From assembly GCA_947624485.1 (NCBI GenBank), contig CANQKM010000010.1:1-64000 (forward strand): a stretch of DNA of 64,000 nucleotides, in the 5' to 3' direction. Shown here one piece after another: positions 26,517 through 35,906 of this stretch. The translations under genes were made by a program, and so were the position numbers. Below the pieces are notes generated by a model. The model saw only the letters and a list, made by a program, of their open reading frames with translations, ran no database searches and was not told the origin of the DNA. Numbering within the stretch: position 1 is the first letter of the stretch; the number at the start of each line of letters is the position of its first letter. This DNA comes from an uncultured Clostridia bacterium (GTDB lineage: Bacteria; Bacillota; Clostridia; UBA1381).

Positions 26517-26726
26517 TCAGTTAGCCGGCTTTCTGTTGAAACGCTTGTTGAACTTTTCAACGCGTCCGCCCGTGTCTACAAGCTTCTGCTTACCCGTGAA
26601 GAACGGATGACAGTTTGAACAGATTTCAACCTGGATATTTTCCTTTGTGGAGCCTGTCTCGATAACGTTTCCGCATGCGCAGGTAATGGTTGTCTGCTTG
26701 TAATCGGGATGTATTCCCTCTTTCAC
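26517..26726 (-). CDS. rpmE: 50S ribosomal protein L31 (zinc-binding type)
   Basis: 69 residues from a GTG start (MKEGIHPDY), with AAAGGAGG 7-8 nt upstream; an ATG 48 nt further upstream would include that site in coding sequence. The Cys set CACGN and CSNCHPF marks the zinc-containing (C+) form. [20 protein letters not shown] is the standard tail. It follows folC by 48 nt. Confidence 0.96.
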   Translation of the reverse strand: MKEGIHPDYKQTTITCACGNVIETGSTKENIQVEICSNCHPFFTGKQKLVDTGGRVEKFNKRFNRKPAN

Positions 26727-26774
26727 GCATACTCCTCCTTTCTTGAATTTCACGCGTCCGTAAGACGCCATCAT

Positions 26775-28001
26775 TTAGTATAACACAAGAATATTTTGTT
26801 TGCAAGTATTATTTTGCCGATTATTAAAATATTTTACCGCCTCGCCCGCGAGGTACAGCGAGCCGCACACGCAGACGATGCCGGTATTGCCCGACAAAGC
26901 CGCGTCAAGAGCCGCGTTCACGTCCTTTATGACCTCGGCGTTTTTAACAATGGACGCGATTTTTTCGGCTTTAAGGCAGCGCGGCATATTAAGCTCGGTC
27001 GCGATAAAGCGTTTTGCTGCGGAGCTTATTTCCCTTACGCACTCCTCCCACGCCTTGTCCTCCATCATAGCGGCGACAACAGTTATATCCTTATTTATTT
27101 CCTCAAGCGACTTTTTAAGCGCGCGTATACCGTCGGGGTTGTGCGCTCCGTCGATTATGACGTTATCCCCAACAAACTCGAACCGCGCGCGCCACGCCGT
27201 ATTTTTCAATCCCTCGCGCACGGCTTCGTCGGGAATTGTATACCCCGTTTCTCTAAGCGCGTTCACCGTTTCAAGCACAACAGCCGCGTTGTACTTTTGG
27301 TATCCGCCTTTAAGCGACAGCTCGTAACCGTCGGCGGCGTGCGCGTCCGCGACGGTAAGGCGCGCGTTTTTAGAGTCGGCGCACGCTCGGATAATATCGG
27401 TGACACGTTTTTCGTTCGGGTACGCCACGACTCTGCCGCCTTCGCGGATAATGCCGCACTTCTCGCGCGTTATTTCCTCTATCGTGCCGCCGAGGTACTG
27501 CGTGTGGTCGAGAGCTATTTTGCATATCACGCTCACGACGCTCCAGTCAATCACGTTCGTCGCGTCGAGCTTGCCGCCCATTCCGACCTCCAGCACCACT
27601 ATGTCGCATTTTTTTTCGTAAAAGTACAGAAACGCCGCCGCGGTGACGAACGCGAACTCGCTCACCGGCGCGCCGCTCGTTTCCATAATATTTTTTACTC
27701 TTCCGGCATATTCTATAAGTGCGGCGTCCGGAATATTTTCGCCGTTTATACTCACGCGTTCATTGAAGCGCTCGATAAAGGGCGACGTGAAAAGTCCCGT
27801 CACATAGCCCGAGCGTTTCAGAATTTCAGCCGTCATAGCGGCAGTCGAGCCTTTACCGTTCGTTCCTGCGATATGGACAAAGCACAGCTTTTTCTGCGGA
27901 TCACCCAAAAGAGCAAGCAGTCGGCTCAGATTTTCGTTGCCCAGCGGACGGCGGAATTTCGGTATCGAATGTATGTAAGATAAGGTTTCTTCGTAAGTCA
28001 T
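26775..28001 (-). CDS. folC: folylpolyglutamate synthase / dihydrofolate synthase
   Basis: 408 residues from MTYEETLSYIHSIPKF, with GGGAGGG upstream. A Mur-ligase-fold enzyme that adds Glu to folates. P-loop GTNGKGSTAAM (about 47), the folate-binding Ser/Thr-rich LFTSPFIERFNERV, the Asp-box in VGMGGKLDATNV and DGAHNPDG (about 290) are all present. The C-terminal alpha/beta domain ends normally. Whether it also has dihydrofolate synthase activity cannot be told from sequence. Confidence 0.95.
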   Translation of the reverse strand: MTYEETLSYIHSIPKFRRPLGNENLSRLLALLGDPQKKLCFVHIAGTNGKGSTAAMTAEILKRSGYVTGLFTSPFIERFNERVSINGENIPDAALIEYAGRVKNIMETSGAPVSEFAFVTAAAFLYFYEKKCDIVVLEVGMGGKLDATNVIDWSVVSVICKIALDHTQYLGGTIEEITREKCGIIREGGRVVAYPNEKRVTDIIRACADSKNARLTVADAHAADGYELSLKGGYQKYNAAVVLETVNALRETGYTIPDEAVREGLKNTAWRARFEFVGDNVIIDGAHNPDGIRALKKSLEEINKDITVVAAMMEDKAWEECVREISSAAKRFIATELNMPRCLKAEKIASIVKNAEVIKDVNAALDAALSGNTGIVCVCGSLYLAGEAVKYFNNRQNNTCKQNILVLY

Positions 28002-28080
28002 AATGCCCTCCCATAGCATAAATTATAATACGGCTCGGCGCGTAAGTCAAACCCGTAACAAAAAATTCACAAAAAACATA

Positions 28081-28109
28081 TTGATTTTTTCTCGGCAAAG
28101 TGATATAGT
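28081..28109 (+). promoter_or_regulatory. promoter of the paired membrane-protein operon
   Basis: TTGATT (28081-28086), 17 nt, TATAGT (28104-28109), about 70 nt before the first ATG. Confidence 0.65.
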
Positions 28110-28177
28110 TGATACAAATGTGTAAAAAGAAACAAGTTTTACCATTAACTATTATAAAAACGGAAGGAGAAAATTGA

Positions 28178-28831
28178 ATGAAGAGCAGTAAAACGTCAAA
28201 ATCCACATCAATGCTGACCTTGATTGCCGTTGCTGTTATAGTCGTGTTCGCGGTAGTATGCGGAATATTCGCGGGCCCCAAGTTCAAGGCTCACATCGAC
28301 AGCAAGCGCGCGGAGGAAGCGGCGACAGCGGAGGATATGGCGGTGGCGAACGGCGAGAAGGAGCCGACCGTTTCATACGCGGCAAGAGCAACGGGAATGT
28401 CTGTTGAGGACTATCTTGCGGAGTACGGTCTTACGCTTGGCGACGAAATAACGGAACAGACCACTTTGGATGATCTGACACACAACATGACGGTAAGCAA
28501 CTATGTAAAATTTGCGGGAATAACCGATGATGAAGGCAATCCCGATGTTGACAGCTATCTGGCGCAGTTCAGCGACGCGGTTACGGCTGACACGCTTATG
28601 AAGGATTTGAATGCGATGAGCGCCGAAACGGCGCTGGGAAGCGAAATGTTCAACGCTACCAAAGAGCAGTACGGACTCGGTGACGAGATAACGGGCGAGA
28701 CAACACTCGAAGATTTTGAAAATGCTTTAGTGCAGGCGCAGCAGGACGCTGCGGCAGCGGCGCAGAGTACGGCAAGTCCCGAAGGTGAAGCTCAGGCAAC
28801 CGAAGCACCCGCCAAAACACCTGCGGAATAA
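28178..28831 (+). CDS. single-pass membrane protein of unknown function, paralogue A
   Basis: 217 residues. A short basic N-terminus leads to one membrane helix (about 12-33), then an extracytoplasmic region. Within that region a motif recurs twice in degenerate form: GMSVEDYLAEYGLTLGDEIT (about 73-92) and EQYGLGDEITGETTLEDFEN. The tail is rich in Ala, Gln, Pro and Thr and looks disordered. The next gene, 27 nt downstream, encodes a protein with the same plan and recognisable similarity in the outer domain. I do not know this family. GGAAGGAG lies before the ATG. Confidence 0.75.
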   Translation: MKSSKTSKSTSMLTLIAVAVIVVFAVVCGIFAGPKFKAHIDSKRAEEAATAEDMAVANGEKEPTVSYAARATGMSVEDYLAEYGLTLGDEITEQTTLDDLTHNMTVSNYVKFAGITDDEGNPDVDSYLAQFSDAVTADTLMKDLNAMSAETALGSEMFNATKEQYGLGDEITGETTLEDFENALVQAQQDAAAAAQSTASPEGEAQATEAPAKTPAE

Positions 28832-28858
28832 TAAATTTTGTGTAGAGGAGACAGTAAA

Positions 28859-29953
28859 ATGGATGAGGAAAAGAATTTAAATGAAGCCGCCGAGGAAGTA
28901 ACGGAAGCGGCGGAGAATGTCGTTGATGACGCTGCCGACACGGCAGCCGATGCGGCGGAGGATGTTGTAAACGACGCTGCGGAAGCGGCGGAAACGGTGG
29001 TTGAACAGTCGGAGGAAGCTGCCGAAAACGCGGTTGAAGCGGTAACCGACGCGGCGGAGGACGCGGCAGACGCGGTTGCGGACACAGCCGACGATATTGC
29101 CGATACGGTAAGCGAAGCCGCCGGGGAAACGGCTGATATGTTTGAAAGCGCAGCAGAGAACACCGAGGACGCGGTAAGCGAAGCGGCGGAGAATATTGAT
29201 CAGACGGCTCAGTACGGCGAAGATATGTTAGGCGAGACTGCAAAGCCGGAGAATAAAAAGACGACGACTATAGTTATAGCCGTATGCGCTGTACTTGTTG
29301 CGGCAATAATCGTGCTTGCGGTAATTTTCGTTCCGAAGCTTTTTCATAAAAATCCGTATAACAAGTACATTGACATTACCGGCAGAACGGTAGGCGAGAT
29401 TGCGGAGCTGTCGGGTATGGAGCTTGACGAATTTCTTGAATCGAACAGTTTGCCCGCCGATATGCCCGCGGACACAAACGAGTCGTCGGCATTCAACACG
29501 ATCCCCATCGGCAAGGTACTTGAGATGTATCAGTACGAGAATATGACTACGGTTGACGAAGCCAAGTCGTTCCTCGCGCTGCCCGATTGGGTAGACGAGA
29601 ATACACCGTGGGGTGACGCAATAGGTGAAGCGCCGCTTAAAAACTATGTCGGTGAGGAAAATCTTGACGCGTTCCTCGAGCATTACGGACTTCAGGATAC
29701 AGCCAACGGCGACACGCTTTATAAGGATGTAAGACAGACGGTTGACGCTGCAGACCAGCAGGAGAGAATAGAGTACGAGAAGCAGATGGAAGAGCTTCAG
29801 AAGCAGATGGAGGAGCAGCAGTCGCAGTCCGACGACCAGACTCAAACGGAAGCTCCCGCGGACGATCAGGCTCAAACCGAGCAGACTGCGGACGGTCAGG
29901 CTCCGGCGGAGCAGACCGACGCGGCCGGCACCGAGGCACAGCCCGTTCAGTAA
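28859..29953 (+). CDS. membrane protein with long acidic helical N-terminus, paralogue B
   Basis: 364 residues from the ATG at 28859, with AGGAGAC upstream. Residues about 1-120 are a repetitive Ala/Glu/Asp/Val heptad-to-11-mer pattern (AADAAEDVVNDAAEAAETVV and like units) resembling LEA or apolipoprotein-type amphipathic helices, presumably cytoplasmic. One membrane helix (about 140-160) leads to an outer domain. There, GRTVGEIAELSGMELDEFL and LDAFLEHYGLQDTANGDTLY align in order with motifs of paralogue A. A Gln/Glu-rich coiled segment and a disordered Gln/Ala/Thr tail end the protein. Function unknown. Confidence 0.75.
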   Translation: MDEEKNLNEAAEEVTEAAENVVDDAADTAADAAEDVVNDAAEAAETVVEQSEEAAENAVEAVTDAAEDAADAVADTADDIADTVSEAAGETADMFESAAENTEDAVSEAAENIDQTAQYGEDMLGETAKPENKKTTTIVIAVCAVLVAAIIVLAVIFVPKLFHKNPYNKYIDITGRTVGEIAELSGMELDEFLESNSLPADMPADTNESSAFNTIPIGKVLEMYQYENMTTVDEAKSFLALPDWVDENTPWGDAIGEAPLKNYVGEENLDAFLEHYGLQDTANGDTLYKDVRQTVDAADQQERIEYEKQMEELQKQMEEQQSQSDDQTQTEAPADDQAQTEQTADGQAPAEQTDAAGTEAQPVQ

Positions 29954-29969
29954 CTTTTAAAACAAAAAA

Positions 29970-29998
29970 TGACGGATTTCGATCCGTCATTTTTTTTG
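29970..29998 (+). terminator. terminator after the membrane-protein pair
   Basis: 9-bp stem ATGACGGAT / ATCCGTCAT and eight T. It may also serve the convergent bioY. Confidence 0.92.
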
Positions 29999-30005
29999 CA
30001 TCGTT

Positions 30006-30548
30006 TTATATGAGATGCGCGCGGATAAGCCGCTGCTTTACCGTGTATCCGGCGTACGACGCGGCAGCCGCTTTCACGATGTCGAACGGTATAAACGGCA
30101 GCACGCAGAGCGTGAGTGCCGTCTGCAGGTTCGTTTTCTGCACGAGCATGAATTGAAGCGTGCCGAGCACGTAGCAGATTACCACGGATATAAGGCATGA
30201 CGCGAATATTGCCGCGAGGGCGGTAAGCTTTTTTTCGTACTGCCGCGATGCGGCGGAGCCTATAATCACAGCCATAATAACGTACGACCATATGTAGCCG
30301 CCCGTAGGCCCCGCGAGTACGCCGACACCGCCCTTAAAGCCCGAGAACACCGGCAGTCCGACCGCGCCGAGCAGTATAAACACAGCGGTTGATACCGCTG
30401 CCTTCGCCGGTCCGAGTATTACAGCCGTAATCATGATGCCGAACAGTCCCAGCGTTACCGGCACGATTCCCGTCGGTACCGTTATCACCGAGAACACGCA
30501 TATTACCGCCGCGAATAACGCGCATGTAATCATTGTTTTTGTTTTCAT
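30006..30548 (-). CDS. bioY: biotin ECF transporter S component BioY
   Basis: 180 residues, polytopic, with about six hydrophobic segments. It is the substrate-binding subunit of an energy-coupling-factor transporter for biotin. The GLPVFSGFKGGVGVLAGPTGGY region (about 64-85) is diagnostic. No EcfA or EcfT is adjacent, so it is probably a group II transporter that shares a common energy module. AAGGAGG precedes the ATG. No biotin synthesis genes are in view, which suggests biotin uptake. Confidence 0.95.
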   Translation of the reverse strand: MKTKTMITCALFAAVICVFSVITVPTGIVPVTLGLFGIMITAVILGPAKAAVSTAVFILLGAVGLPVFSGFKGGVGVLAGPTGGYIWSYVIMAVIIGSAASRQYEKKLTALAAIFASCLISVVICYVLGTLQFMLVQKTNLQTALTLCVLPFIPFDIVKAAAASYAGYTVKQRLIRAHLI

Positions 30549-30568
30549 TTTGCGCCTCCTTCATATAT

Positions 30569-30597
30569 AGTATAATATATAAAATGTGATTTGTCAA
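30569..30597 (-). promoter_or_regulatory. promoter of bioY
   Basis: On the minus strand TTGACA (30592-30597), 17 nt, TATACT (30569-30574). Confidence 0.8.
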
Positions 30598-30634
30598 CCT
30601 TTATGTTTGAGGTGGGTTTACAATTGGCGAGCAA

Positions 30635-30750
30635 GAGCCTCCCTTGTCAAAGGGAGGGGGACCGCCGAAGGCGGTGGAGGGATTCATTGTGAAAATTGAA
30701 AAGGAATCCCCCAGTCAGCTTCGCTGACAGCCCCCTTTGACAAGGGGGCC
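30635..30750. repeat. palindromic miniature repeat, bioY-purF gap
   Basis: A variant of the element at 25947-26050. Outer arms GCCTCCCTTGTCAAAGGGAG and CCCCCTTTGACAAGGGGGCC are inverted copies of each other. Inside are the paired GGAGGGATTC / GAATCCCCC and the shared CAGTCAGCTTCGCTGACAGC core. No coding potential is seen. Confidence 0.85.
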
Positions 30751-30803
30751 TTTCATCGGCCGCCCGCATCACAACTCCGTCCGCAAAAATTGTCGTAAAG
30801 CTA

Positions 30804-30832
30804 TTGAAATTTTACCATGATTGTTATATACT
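30804..30832 (+). promoter_or_regulatory. promoter of purF; decides its start
   Basis: TTGAAA (30804-30809), 17 nt, TATACT (30827-30832). Start codons upstream of about 30840 are therefore excluded. No purine riboswitch is visible in the short leader. Confidence 0.75.
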
Positions 30833-30875
30833 TATTATGTATGACCTGAAAAACAGGAAAAAAGGGGACATTTAT

Positions 30876-32279
30876 ATGCTTACGGAAAACAAAATCGGCG
30901 AGGACTGCGGCGTATTCGCGATATACGATCCGGCGGGTGACTGCGCAAGAACGGCATACTACGGACTATTCGCGCTGCAGCACAGAGGTCAGGAAAGCTG
31001 CGGTATCGCCGTCAACAATAACAGAGACATAACGTCTTACAAGGATATGGGGCTTGTAAACGATGTGTTTAACGAAGAAATACTGACGCGGCTCGGCGGC
31101 AAAATGGCGTGCGCCCACGTCCGCTACTCCACAACGGGCGAGAGCATGAGAGAAAACGCTCAGCCGCTCGTTCTGCGTTACAGCAAGGGCAACATTGCCA
31201 TTGCCCACAACGGCAACCTCGTAAACAAAAACACGCTTATGGACGAACTCAGCGTTACGGGTGCGATTTTCCAGACGACAACCGACACGGAAATGATAGC
31301 GTACACGATAGCGAAGGAGCGGCTTAACTGCGGCAGTATCGAAGCCGCAATAGAAAGAGCCGTGCCGCACCTTAAGGGCGCGTTTTCGCTTATCGTGATG
31401 AGTCCGAGAAAGCTCATCGCGGCGCGTGATCCGTGGGGCTTTCGGCCGCTCTGTATGGGCAGGCGCGGCGACGCGGTTATATTCGCGTCCGAGACGTGCG
31501 CGCTCGACAGCGTGGGCGCGGAATTTGAGCGCGAGCTTGAACCGGGTGAAATCGTGGTCGTGTGCGAGGGCAAAATAAAAAGCATTAAGACATACGTCGG
31601 CACAAAGCCGCATACGATGTGCATATTCGAGTACCTGTATTTCGCGCGTCCCGACAGCGTTATAGAGGGACAGTCGGCGCACGACTCGCGCATGCTCGCG
31701 GGAAAATACCTCGCAAAGGAACACCCTGCAGACGCGGACGTGGTAATAGGCGTGCCGGACAGCGGCATAAGCGCGGCTATGGGGTTCGCGCTCGAGTCGG
31801 GCATACCGTACGGCATCGGTTTTGTTAAAAATAAATATATCGGCAGGACGTTTATCCAGCCGTCACAGGCGATGCGCGAAAACGCGGTCAGAATTAAGCT
31901 GAACGTGCTTCGCTCCACCGTCGAGGGCAAGCGCGTTGTTATGGTTGACGACACGATCGTGCGCGGCACGACTTCAAAACATATTGTACATCTTCTGCGC
32001 AGTTTCGGCGCGAAGGAGGTACACGTGCGCTCGTCCGCTCCGCCGTTTATGTGGCCCTGCTACTTCGGCACGGATGTGTCGTCGCGCGACCAGCTCGTAG
32101 CGTGCAGGTATGACATGGAGGGTATAAGACAGCTTATCGGCGCGGACAGTATCGGATTTTTGAGCGTGGAGTCGCTTCCAAAAATAATCCCGAACGCGCG
32201 GTGCGGCTACTGCGACGGCTGTTTCACCGGCAAGTACCCCGTGGAAATTGAATTAAACGAAAAGAGTGATTTTGATTGA
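30876..32279 (+). CDS. purF: amidophosphoribosyltransferase
   Basis: 467 residues from the ATG at 30876 (AAAAGGGG upstream, downstream of its promoter). First committed step of purine synthesis: glutamine and PRPP give phosphoribosylamine. A ten-residue propeptide precedes the N-terminal nucleophile Cys11 in GEDCGVFAIYD. The PRPP loop VMVDDTIVRGTTS is near 354. The Cys residues in LVACRYD and CGYCDGC mark the [4Fe-4S] type that is processed and oxygen-sensitive, as in Bacillus. It stands apart from other pur genes and overlaps the MATE gene start by 4 nt. Confidence 0.97.
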   Translation: MLTENKIGEDCGVFAIYDPAGDCARTAYYGLFALQHRGQESCGIAVNNNRDITSYKDMGLVNDVFNEEILTRLGGKMACAHVRYSTTGESMRENAQPLVLRYSKGNIAIAHNGNLVNKNTLMDELSVTGAIFQTTTDTEMIAYTIAKERLNCGSIEAAIERAVPHLKGAFSLIVMSPRKLIAARDPWGFRPLCMGRRGDAVIFASETCALDSVGAEFERELEPGEIVVVCEGKIKSIKTYVGTKPHTMCIFEYLYFARPDSVIEGQSAHDSRMLAGKYLAKEHPADADVVIGVPDSGISAAMGFALESGIPYGIGFVKNKYIGRTFIQPSQAMRENAVRIKLNVLRSTVEGKRVVMVDDTIVRGTTSKHIVHLLRSFGAKEVHVRSSAPPFMWPCYFGTDVSSRDQLVACRYDMEGIRQLIGADSIGFLSVESLPKIIPNARCGYCDGCFTGKYPVEIELNEKSDFD

Positions 32280-33625
32280 TAACAGACCTTACGGAAGGTA
32301 AAACCTCGCGGGTTTTGTGGAAATTTTTTGTGCCGATGCTGCTGAGCGTCGTGTTCCAGCAGCTTTACAACATAGTCGACAGCGTTGTCGCAGGCAAATT
32401 CATAGGCGCGGACGCGCTCGCGGCTGTCGGCGCGTCATACCCGATAACGATGATATTTATGGCTGTCGCGACGGGCGCGAATGTCGGCGCGGCGGTCGTT
32501 ATCTCACAGCTTTTCGGCGCGAAAAACTACGAAAAGCTCAAAACGGCGATTTTCACGTCGGTAATCGCTATGGCTGCGCTCGCGGTAATACTCACAGCTG
32601 TCGGCGCGGTAACGTGTACGGCTATGCTGCGCATGCTGCACACGCCCGAAAACATAATGCCCGACTCGGTGATATATTTGTCCGTTTACATATGGGGACT
32701 GGCATTTTTGTTCCTCTACAACATCTGCACCGGCATATTTACCGCCCTCGGCGACAGCCGAACGCCGCTTTACTTCCTTATAGCGTCGTCGCTCGGCAAT
32801 ATAGCGCTCGATATACTTTTTGTGGCGGCGTTCAAAATGGGCGTCGCTGGCGTGGCGTGGGCGACGTTTATAGCGCAGGGAATAAGCATGGCCTGCGCGT
32901 TCGCGGTAATGGTAATAAGAGTGAGGAAAATAAAGTCGGGGCGGTACAGTAAATTTTCATGGAGCATGCTCGGACGAATATCGCGGTTCGCCGTGCCGAG
33001 TATTCTGCAGCAGAGCTTTGTGTCGGTCGGCAATTTGTTTATACAGACGCGCGTCAACTTTTTCGGCTCGGACGTGATAGCCGGTTACAGTGCGGCGATC
33101 AAATTAAACACGTTCACGATTACGAGCTTCGCGACGCTCGGCAACGCGATGTCGAGCTACACGGCTCAAAATACCGGCGCCGGCAGGTTCGACCGCGTAC
33201 GCGCAGGATTTAAGAGCGGTGTTATAATGTCGGTAGTGACAGCGCTGCCGTTCTTTATCGCGTATTTCATTTTCCCGACATACATGATGCACATATTCGT
33301 GAACCCGTCCGAGGCGGATATTGCGCAGGTTACGGACGTGGGCAGAGCGTTTCTTATGATAGCGTCGCCGTTCTATTTTATAGCGGCGGTAAAGCTCGCG
33401 GCGGACGGACTTCTGCGCGGCGCGGGAGAAATGCGGCCGTTTATGATTTCGACATTCACCGACCTGTTGCTGCGCGTAATAATAGCGTACGTGCTGTCAT
33501 ATATGATGAACAGCGAGATAGGCATATGGCTGTCGTGGCCCGTCGGCTGGACTGTCGCGGCGGCGATTTCGGTTTCGTTCTACTTTGTGTATATACGGAA
33601 AAAACCGCGAAATTCCCTATTGTAA
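32276..33625 (+). CDS. MATE-family efflux transporter
   Basis: 449 residues with about twelve membrane helices in two homologous halves. Family landmarks: the N-terminal [34 protein letters not shown] and the matching [20 protein letters not shown] at about 240, each quoted only as a position guide by their motifs QQLYNIVD and QQSFVSVG. Such proteins export cationic drugs or metabolites by Na+ or H+ antiport. It starts with TTG overlapping the purF stop, so translation is probably coupled. The tie to purine synthesis is not obvious. Confidence 0.93.
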   Translation: MITDLTEGKTSRVLWKFFVPMLLSVVFQQLYNIVDSVVAGKFIGADALAAVGASYPITMIFMAVATGANVGAAVVISQLFGAKNYEKLKTAIFTSVIAMAALAVILTAVGAVTCTAMLRMLHTPENIMPDSVIYLSVYIWGLAFLFLYNICTGIFTALGDSRTPLYFLIASSLGNIALDILFVAAFKMGVAGVAWATFIAQGISMACAFAVMVIRVRKIKSGRYSKFSWSMLGRISRFAVPSILQQSFVSVGNLFIQTRVNFFGSDVIAGYSAAIKLNTFTITSFATLGNAMSSYTAQNTGAGRFDRVRAGFKSGVIMSVVTALPFFIAYFIFPTYMMHIFVNPSEADIAQVTDVGRAFLMIASPFYFIAAVKLAADGLLRGAGEMRPFMISTFTDLLLRVIIAYVLSYMMNSEIGIWLSWPVGWTVAAAISVSFYFVYIRKKPRNSLL

Positions 33626-33648
33626 TATCTGAAAGAGTGTGTTATAAT
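33620..33648 (+). promoter_or_regulatory. promoter of panBCD
   Basis: TTGTAA (33620-33625, overlapping the MATE stop codon), 17 nt, TATAAT (33643-33648). A leader of about 145 nt follows before panB. Confidence 0.75.
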
Positions 33649-33654
33649 ATGTCG

Positions 33655-33798
33655 GACGGGCAATATTTCTTTATGAAAACTGCACCAGACATATTGTGCC
33701 GCTTCGGGCGGCGTACTTTTGTCATGGAAAATATTGTCTGTACCATGCGGTACATGCCGCGCGGTGCGGATTTTTTCAATGAAAGAGGGAATTTAACA
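33655..33798 (+). promoter_or_regulatory. long structured leader before panB
   Basis: The leader contains the hairpin GCCGCTTCGGGCGGC (about 33699-33713) and a GC-rich stem made from ATGCGGTACATGCCGCG, followed by GCGGATTTTTTC just upstream of the ribosome-binding site. This could be an attenuator or a metabolite-sensing leader for pantothenate genes. No known riboswitch class is recognised. Confidence 0.35.
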
Positions 33799-34638
33799 AT
33801 GAAATTTACAACGGCAAGCTTCCGTGAAGCGAAGGAGCGCGGCGAGAAAATCACTATGATAACGGGCTACGATTATTCGACCGCGCGGCTTGAGGACGAG
33901 GCGGGCGTTGACGCGATACTCGTCGGCGACTCGCTCGGAATGGTCATGCTCGGCTACGACGACACTCTTCGCGTCACGATGGAGGATATGATACACCACA
34001 GCGCCGCTGTTTCGCGCGGAGCGGAAAACGCGTTCGTGGTAACGGATATGCCGTTTATGTCATACCAGACCTCGGTCTACGACGCGGTCGTGAACGCCGG
34101 ACGGCTCATAAAGGAAGGACGTGCCTCGGCGGTAAAATTAGAGGGCGGCGTTAAGGTAAAGGAACACATACGCGCCATAACCGACGCGTCAATACCCGTA
34201 ATGGGACACATCGGCATGACGCCGCAGTCGGTGAACGAGTTCGGCGGCTTCAAGGTTCAGGGCAAAAACATTGCCGCCGCGCACAGGCTTATCGAGGACG
34301 CGAAAGCGGTAGAGGAAGCCGGAGCGTTCGCGGTAGTGCTTGAATGTGTGCCTGCCGAGCTTGCCGCGCATATCACAAAAATACTCACGATCCCCACGAT
34401 CGGCATAGGCGCCGGCGCGGAATGCGACGGTCAGGTGCTTGTGTACCAGGATATGCTCACGATGTACGGCGGCTTTAAGCCGAAATTCGTAAAACGGTTC
34501 GCCGATGTTGGCGGCGCGATGCAAAGCGGCATAAAAGCGTATATAGACGAGGTAAAGGCCGGCACGTTCCCGGCGAAGGAACACACCTTTAAAACCGACG
34601 ACGAAACGCTTGGGGCGCTCAAAGAAGGAAGGCTATAA
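33799..34638 (+). CDS. panB: 3-methyl-2-oxobutanoate hydroxymethyltransferase
   Basis: 279 residues from [15 protein letters not shown]. Transfers a hydroxymethyl group to 2-oxoisovalerate to give ketopantoate, the first step to pantothenate and coenzyme A. Metal-binding [14 protein letters not shown] (Asp at about 42) and [19 protein letters not shown] are typical. The frame is open for 270 nt upstream, but the promoter at 33620-33648 and the family start support 33799. It is the first gene of panBCD. Confidence 0.97.
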   Translation: MKFTTASFREAKERGEKITMITGYDYSTARLEDEAGVDAILVGDSLGMVMLGYDDTLRVTMEDMIHHSAAVSRGAENAFVVTDMPFMSYQTSVYDAVVNAGRLIKEGRASAVKLEGGVKVKEHIRAITDASIPVMGHIGMTPQSVNEFGGFKVQGKNIAAAHRLIEDAKAVEEAGAFAVVLECVPAELAAHITKILTIPTIGIGAGAECDGQVLVYQDMLTMYGGFKPKFVKRFADVGGAMQSGIKAYIDEVKAGTFPAKEHTFKTDDETLGALKEGRL

Positions 34639-34639
34639 A

Positions 34640-35479
34640 ATGAAAATCATAAAGAAAATAGACGAATTAAGACCTATCATAAAATCGTGGAAAAGGGAAG
34701 GGCTGACCATCGGACTTGTCCCGACAATGGGCTATCTCCACGAGGGACACAAAAGCCTTATCGACCGCGCCGTCAAGGAAAACGACCGCGTAGTCGTGAG
34801 CGACTTTGTGAACCCGACGCAGTTCGCGCCGAACGAGGACTTTGAAACGTATCCGCGCGACCTTGACGCGGATGCGGCTCTCTGCGAAGCCGCCGGCGCG
34901 GACGTTATATTTAATCCCGAGCCTGACGAAATGTACCGCGATGCGCTCACGTTCGTGGACATGAACAAGATAACAAAGGTATTGTGCGGCAAAACGCGCC
35001 CCATACACTTTTCGGGCGTATGCACCGTCGTGAGCAAGCTGTTTAACATAGTAACACCCGACAGGGCGTATTTCGGTCAGAAGGACGCGCAGCAGCTGTG
35101 CGTCATAAAGAAAATGGTTGAGGATTTGAATTTCGATATAGAGATAGTCGGCTGCCCGATCGTGCGCGAAAGCGACGGACTTGCGAAAAGCTCGCGCAAC
35201 ACCTATTTAAGCCCCGAAGAAAGAAAAGCCGCGCTGTGCCTGTCGCGCTCACTCGAAATCGGCAGGCGCATGGCAGAGAGCGGCGAAACAGACGCGAAAG
35301 CCATAACCGACGCGGTAAGAAACGAAATTTCAAAAGAGCCGCTCGCGCGTATAGATTATGTTGAGCTTGTAGACCTTACGACGCTCGAACCGCTCGAAAC
35401 CGTGAAAAAGCCGCTTTTGTGCGCGATCGCGGTGTACATCGGCAAAACGCGTCTTATCGACAATTTTATTATGGAGTAG
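34640..35479 (+). CDS. panC: pantothenate synthetase
   Basis: 279 residues from [12 protein letters not shown], one nt after the panB stop. Joins pantoate and beta-alanine with ATP. The nucleotidyltransferase HxGH signature is in [13 protein letters not shown] (about 28-40); [15 protein letters not shown] and SSRNTYLS are the other fixed points. Translation is likely coupled to panB. Confidence 0.98.
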   Translation: MKIIKKIDELRPIIKSWKREGLTIGLVPTMGYLHEGHKSLIDRAVKENDRVVVSDFVNPTQFAPNEDFETYPRDLDADAALCEAAGADVIFNPEPDEMYRDALTFVDMNKITKVLCGKTRPIHFSGVCTVVSKLFNIVTPDRAYFGQKDAQQLCVIKKMVEDLNFDIEIVGCPIVRESDGLAKSSRNTYLSPEERKAALCLSRSLEIGRRMAESGETDAKAITDAVRNEISKEPLARIDYVELVDLTTLEPLETVKKPLLCAIAVYIGKTRLIDNFIME

Positions 35480-35483
35480 GAAA

Positions 35484-35867
35484 ATGAACATAGAAATGCT
35501 TAAAGGAAAAATCCACCGCGCGACCGTTACGCAGGCGGAGCTTAACTACGTCGGCTCGATAACGATTGACGGCGCGCTCATGAAAGCTGCGGGCATACTC
35601 GAATACGAGAAGGTTCAGGTCGTGGATATAGACAACGGCAGCCGCCTTGAAACGTATGTGATAGCGGGCGAAGAAAACAGCGGCGTGATATGCCTTAACG
35701 GTGCGGCGGCAAGGCTCGTCGGCGTGGGCGACAAGGTTATAATTATGGCGTACTGCACCCTCACGCCCGACGAGGCGGAAACGCATACCCCGACCGTCGT
35801 GTTCGTTGACGGCGATAATAAAATAAAGAAAATCTCCGCCGCCGAAAAACACGGCGGGACGGAGTAA
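35484..35867 (+). CDS. panD: aspartate 1-decarboxylase proenzyme
   Basis: 127 residues. A pyruvoyl enzyme that makes beta-alanine for PanC. The self-cleavage Gly-Ser is in [10 protein letters not shown] (Ser25). [10 protein letters not shown] is the usual C-terminal mark. It lies 4 nt after panC and completes a full panBCD operon, so the organism should make pantothenate if ketopantoate reductase is encoded elsewhere; panE is not in the window. Confidence 0.98.
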   Translation: MNIEMLKGKIHRATVTQAELNYVGSITIDGALMKAAGILEYEKVQVVDIDNGSRLETYVIAGEENSGVICLNGAAARLVGVGDKVIIMAYCTLTPDEAETHTPTVVFVDGDNKIKKISAAEKHGGTE

Positions 35868-35884
35868 GTTATATGCATTTATTA

Positions 35885-35905
35885 CCCCCTGCAAAGGGGG
35901 TTTTT
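35885..35905 (+). terminator. terminator after panD
   Basis: Stem CCCCC / GGGGG with a short loop and TTTTT. Confidence 0.85.
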
Positions 35906-35906
35906 G

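Noticed and set aside
30569-30605. possible BirA/BioR operator at bioY
   Set aside because: Only a half-like GGTTGACAA is present, which is simply the -35 box; no TTGTTAACC-type palindrome.
33526-33798. N-terminal extension of panB in the same frame
   Set aside because: It would start inside the upstream MATE gene and span the panB promoter; PanB homologues begin at MKFTTASF-like positions.
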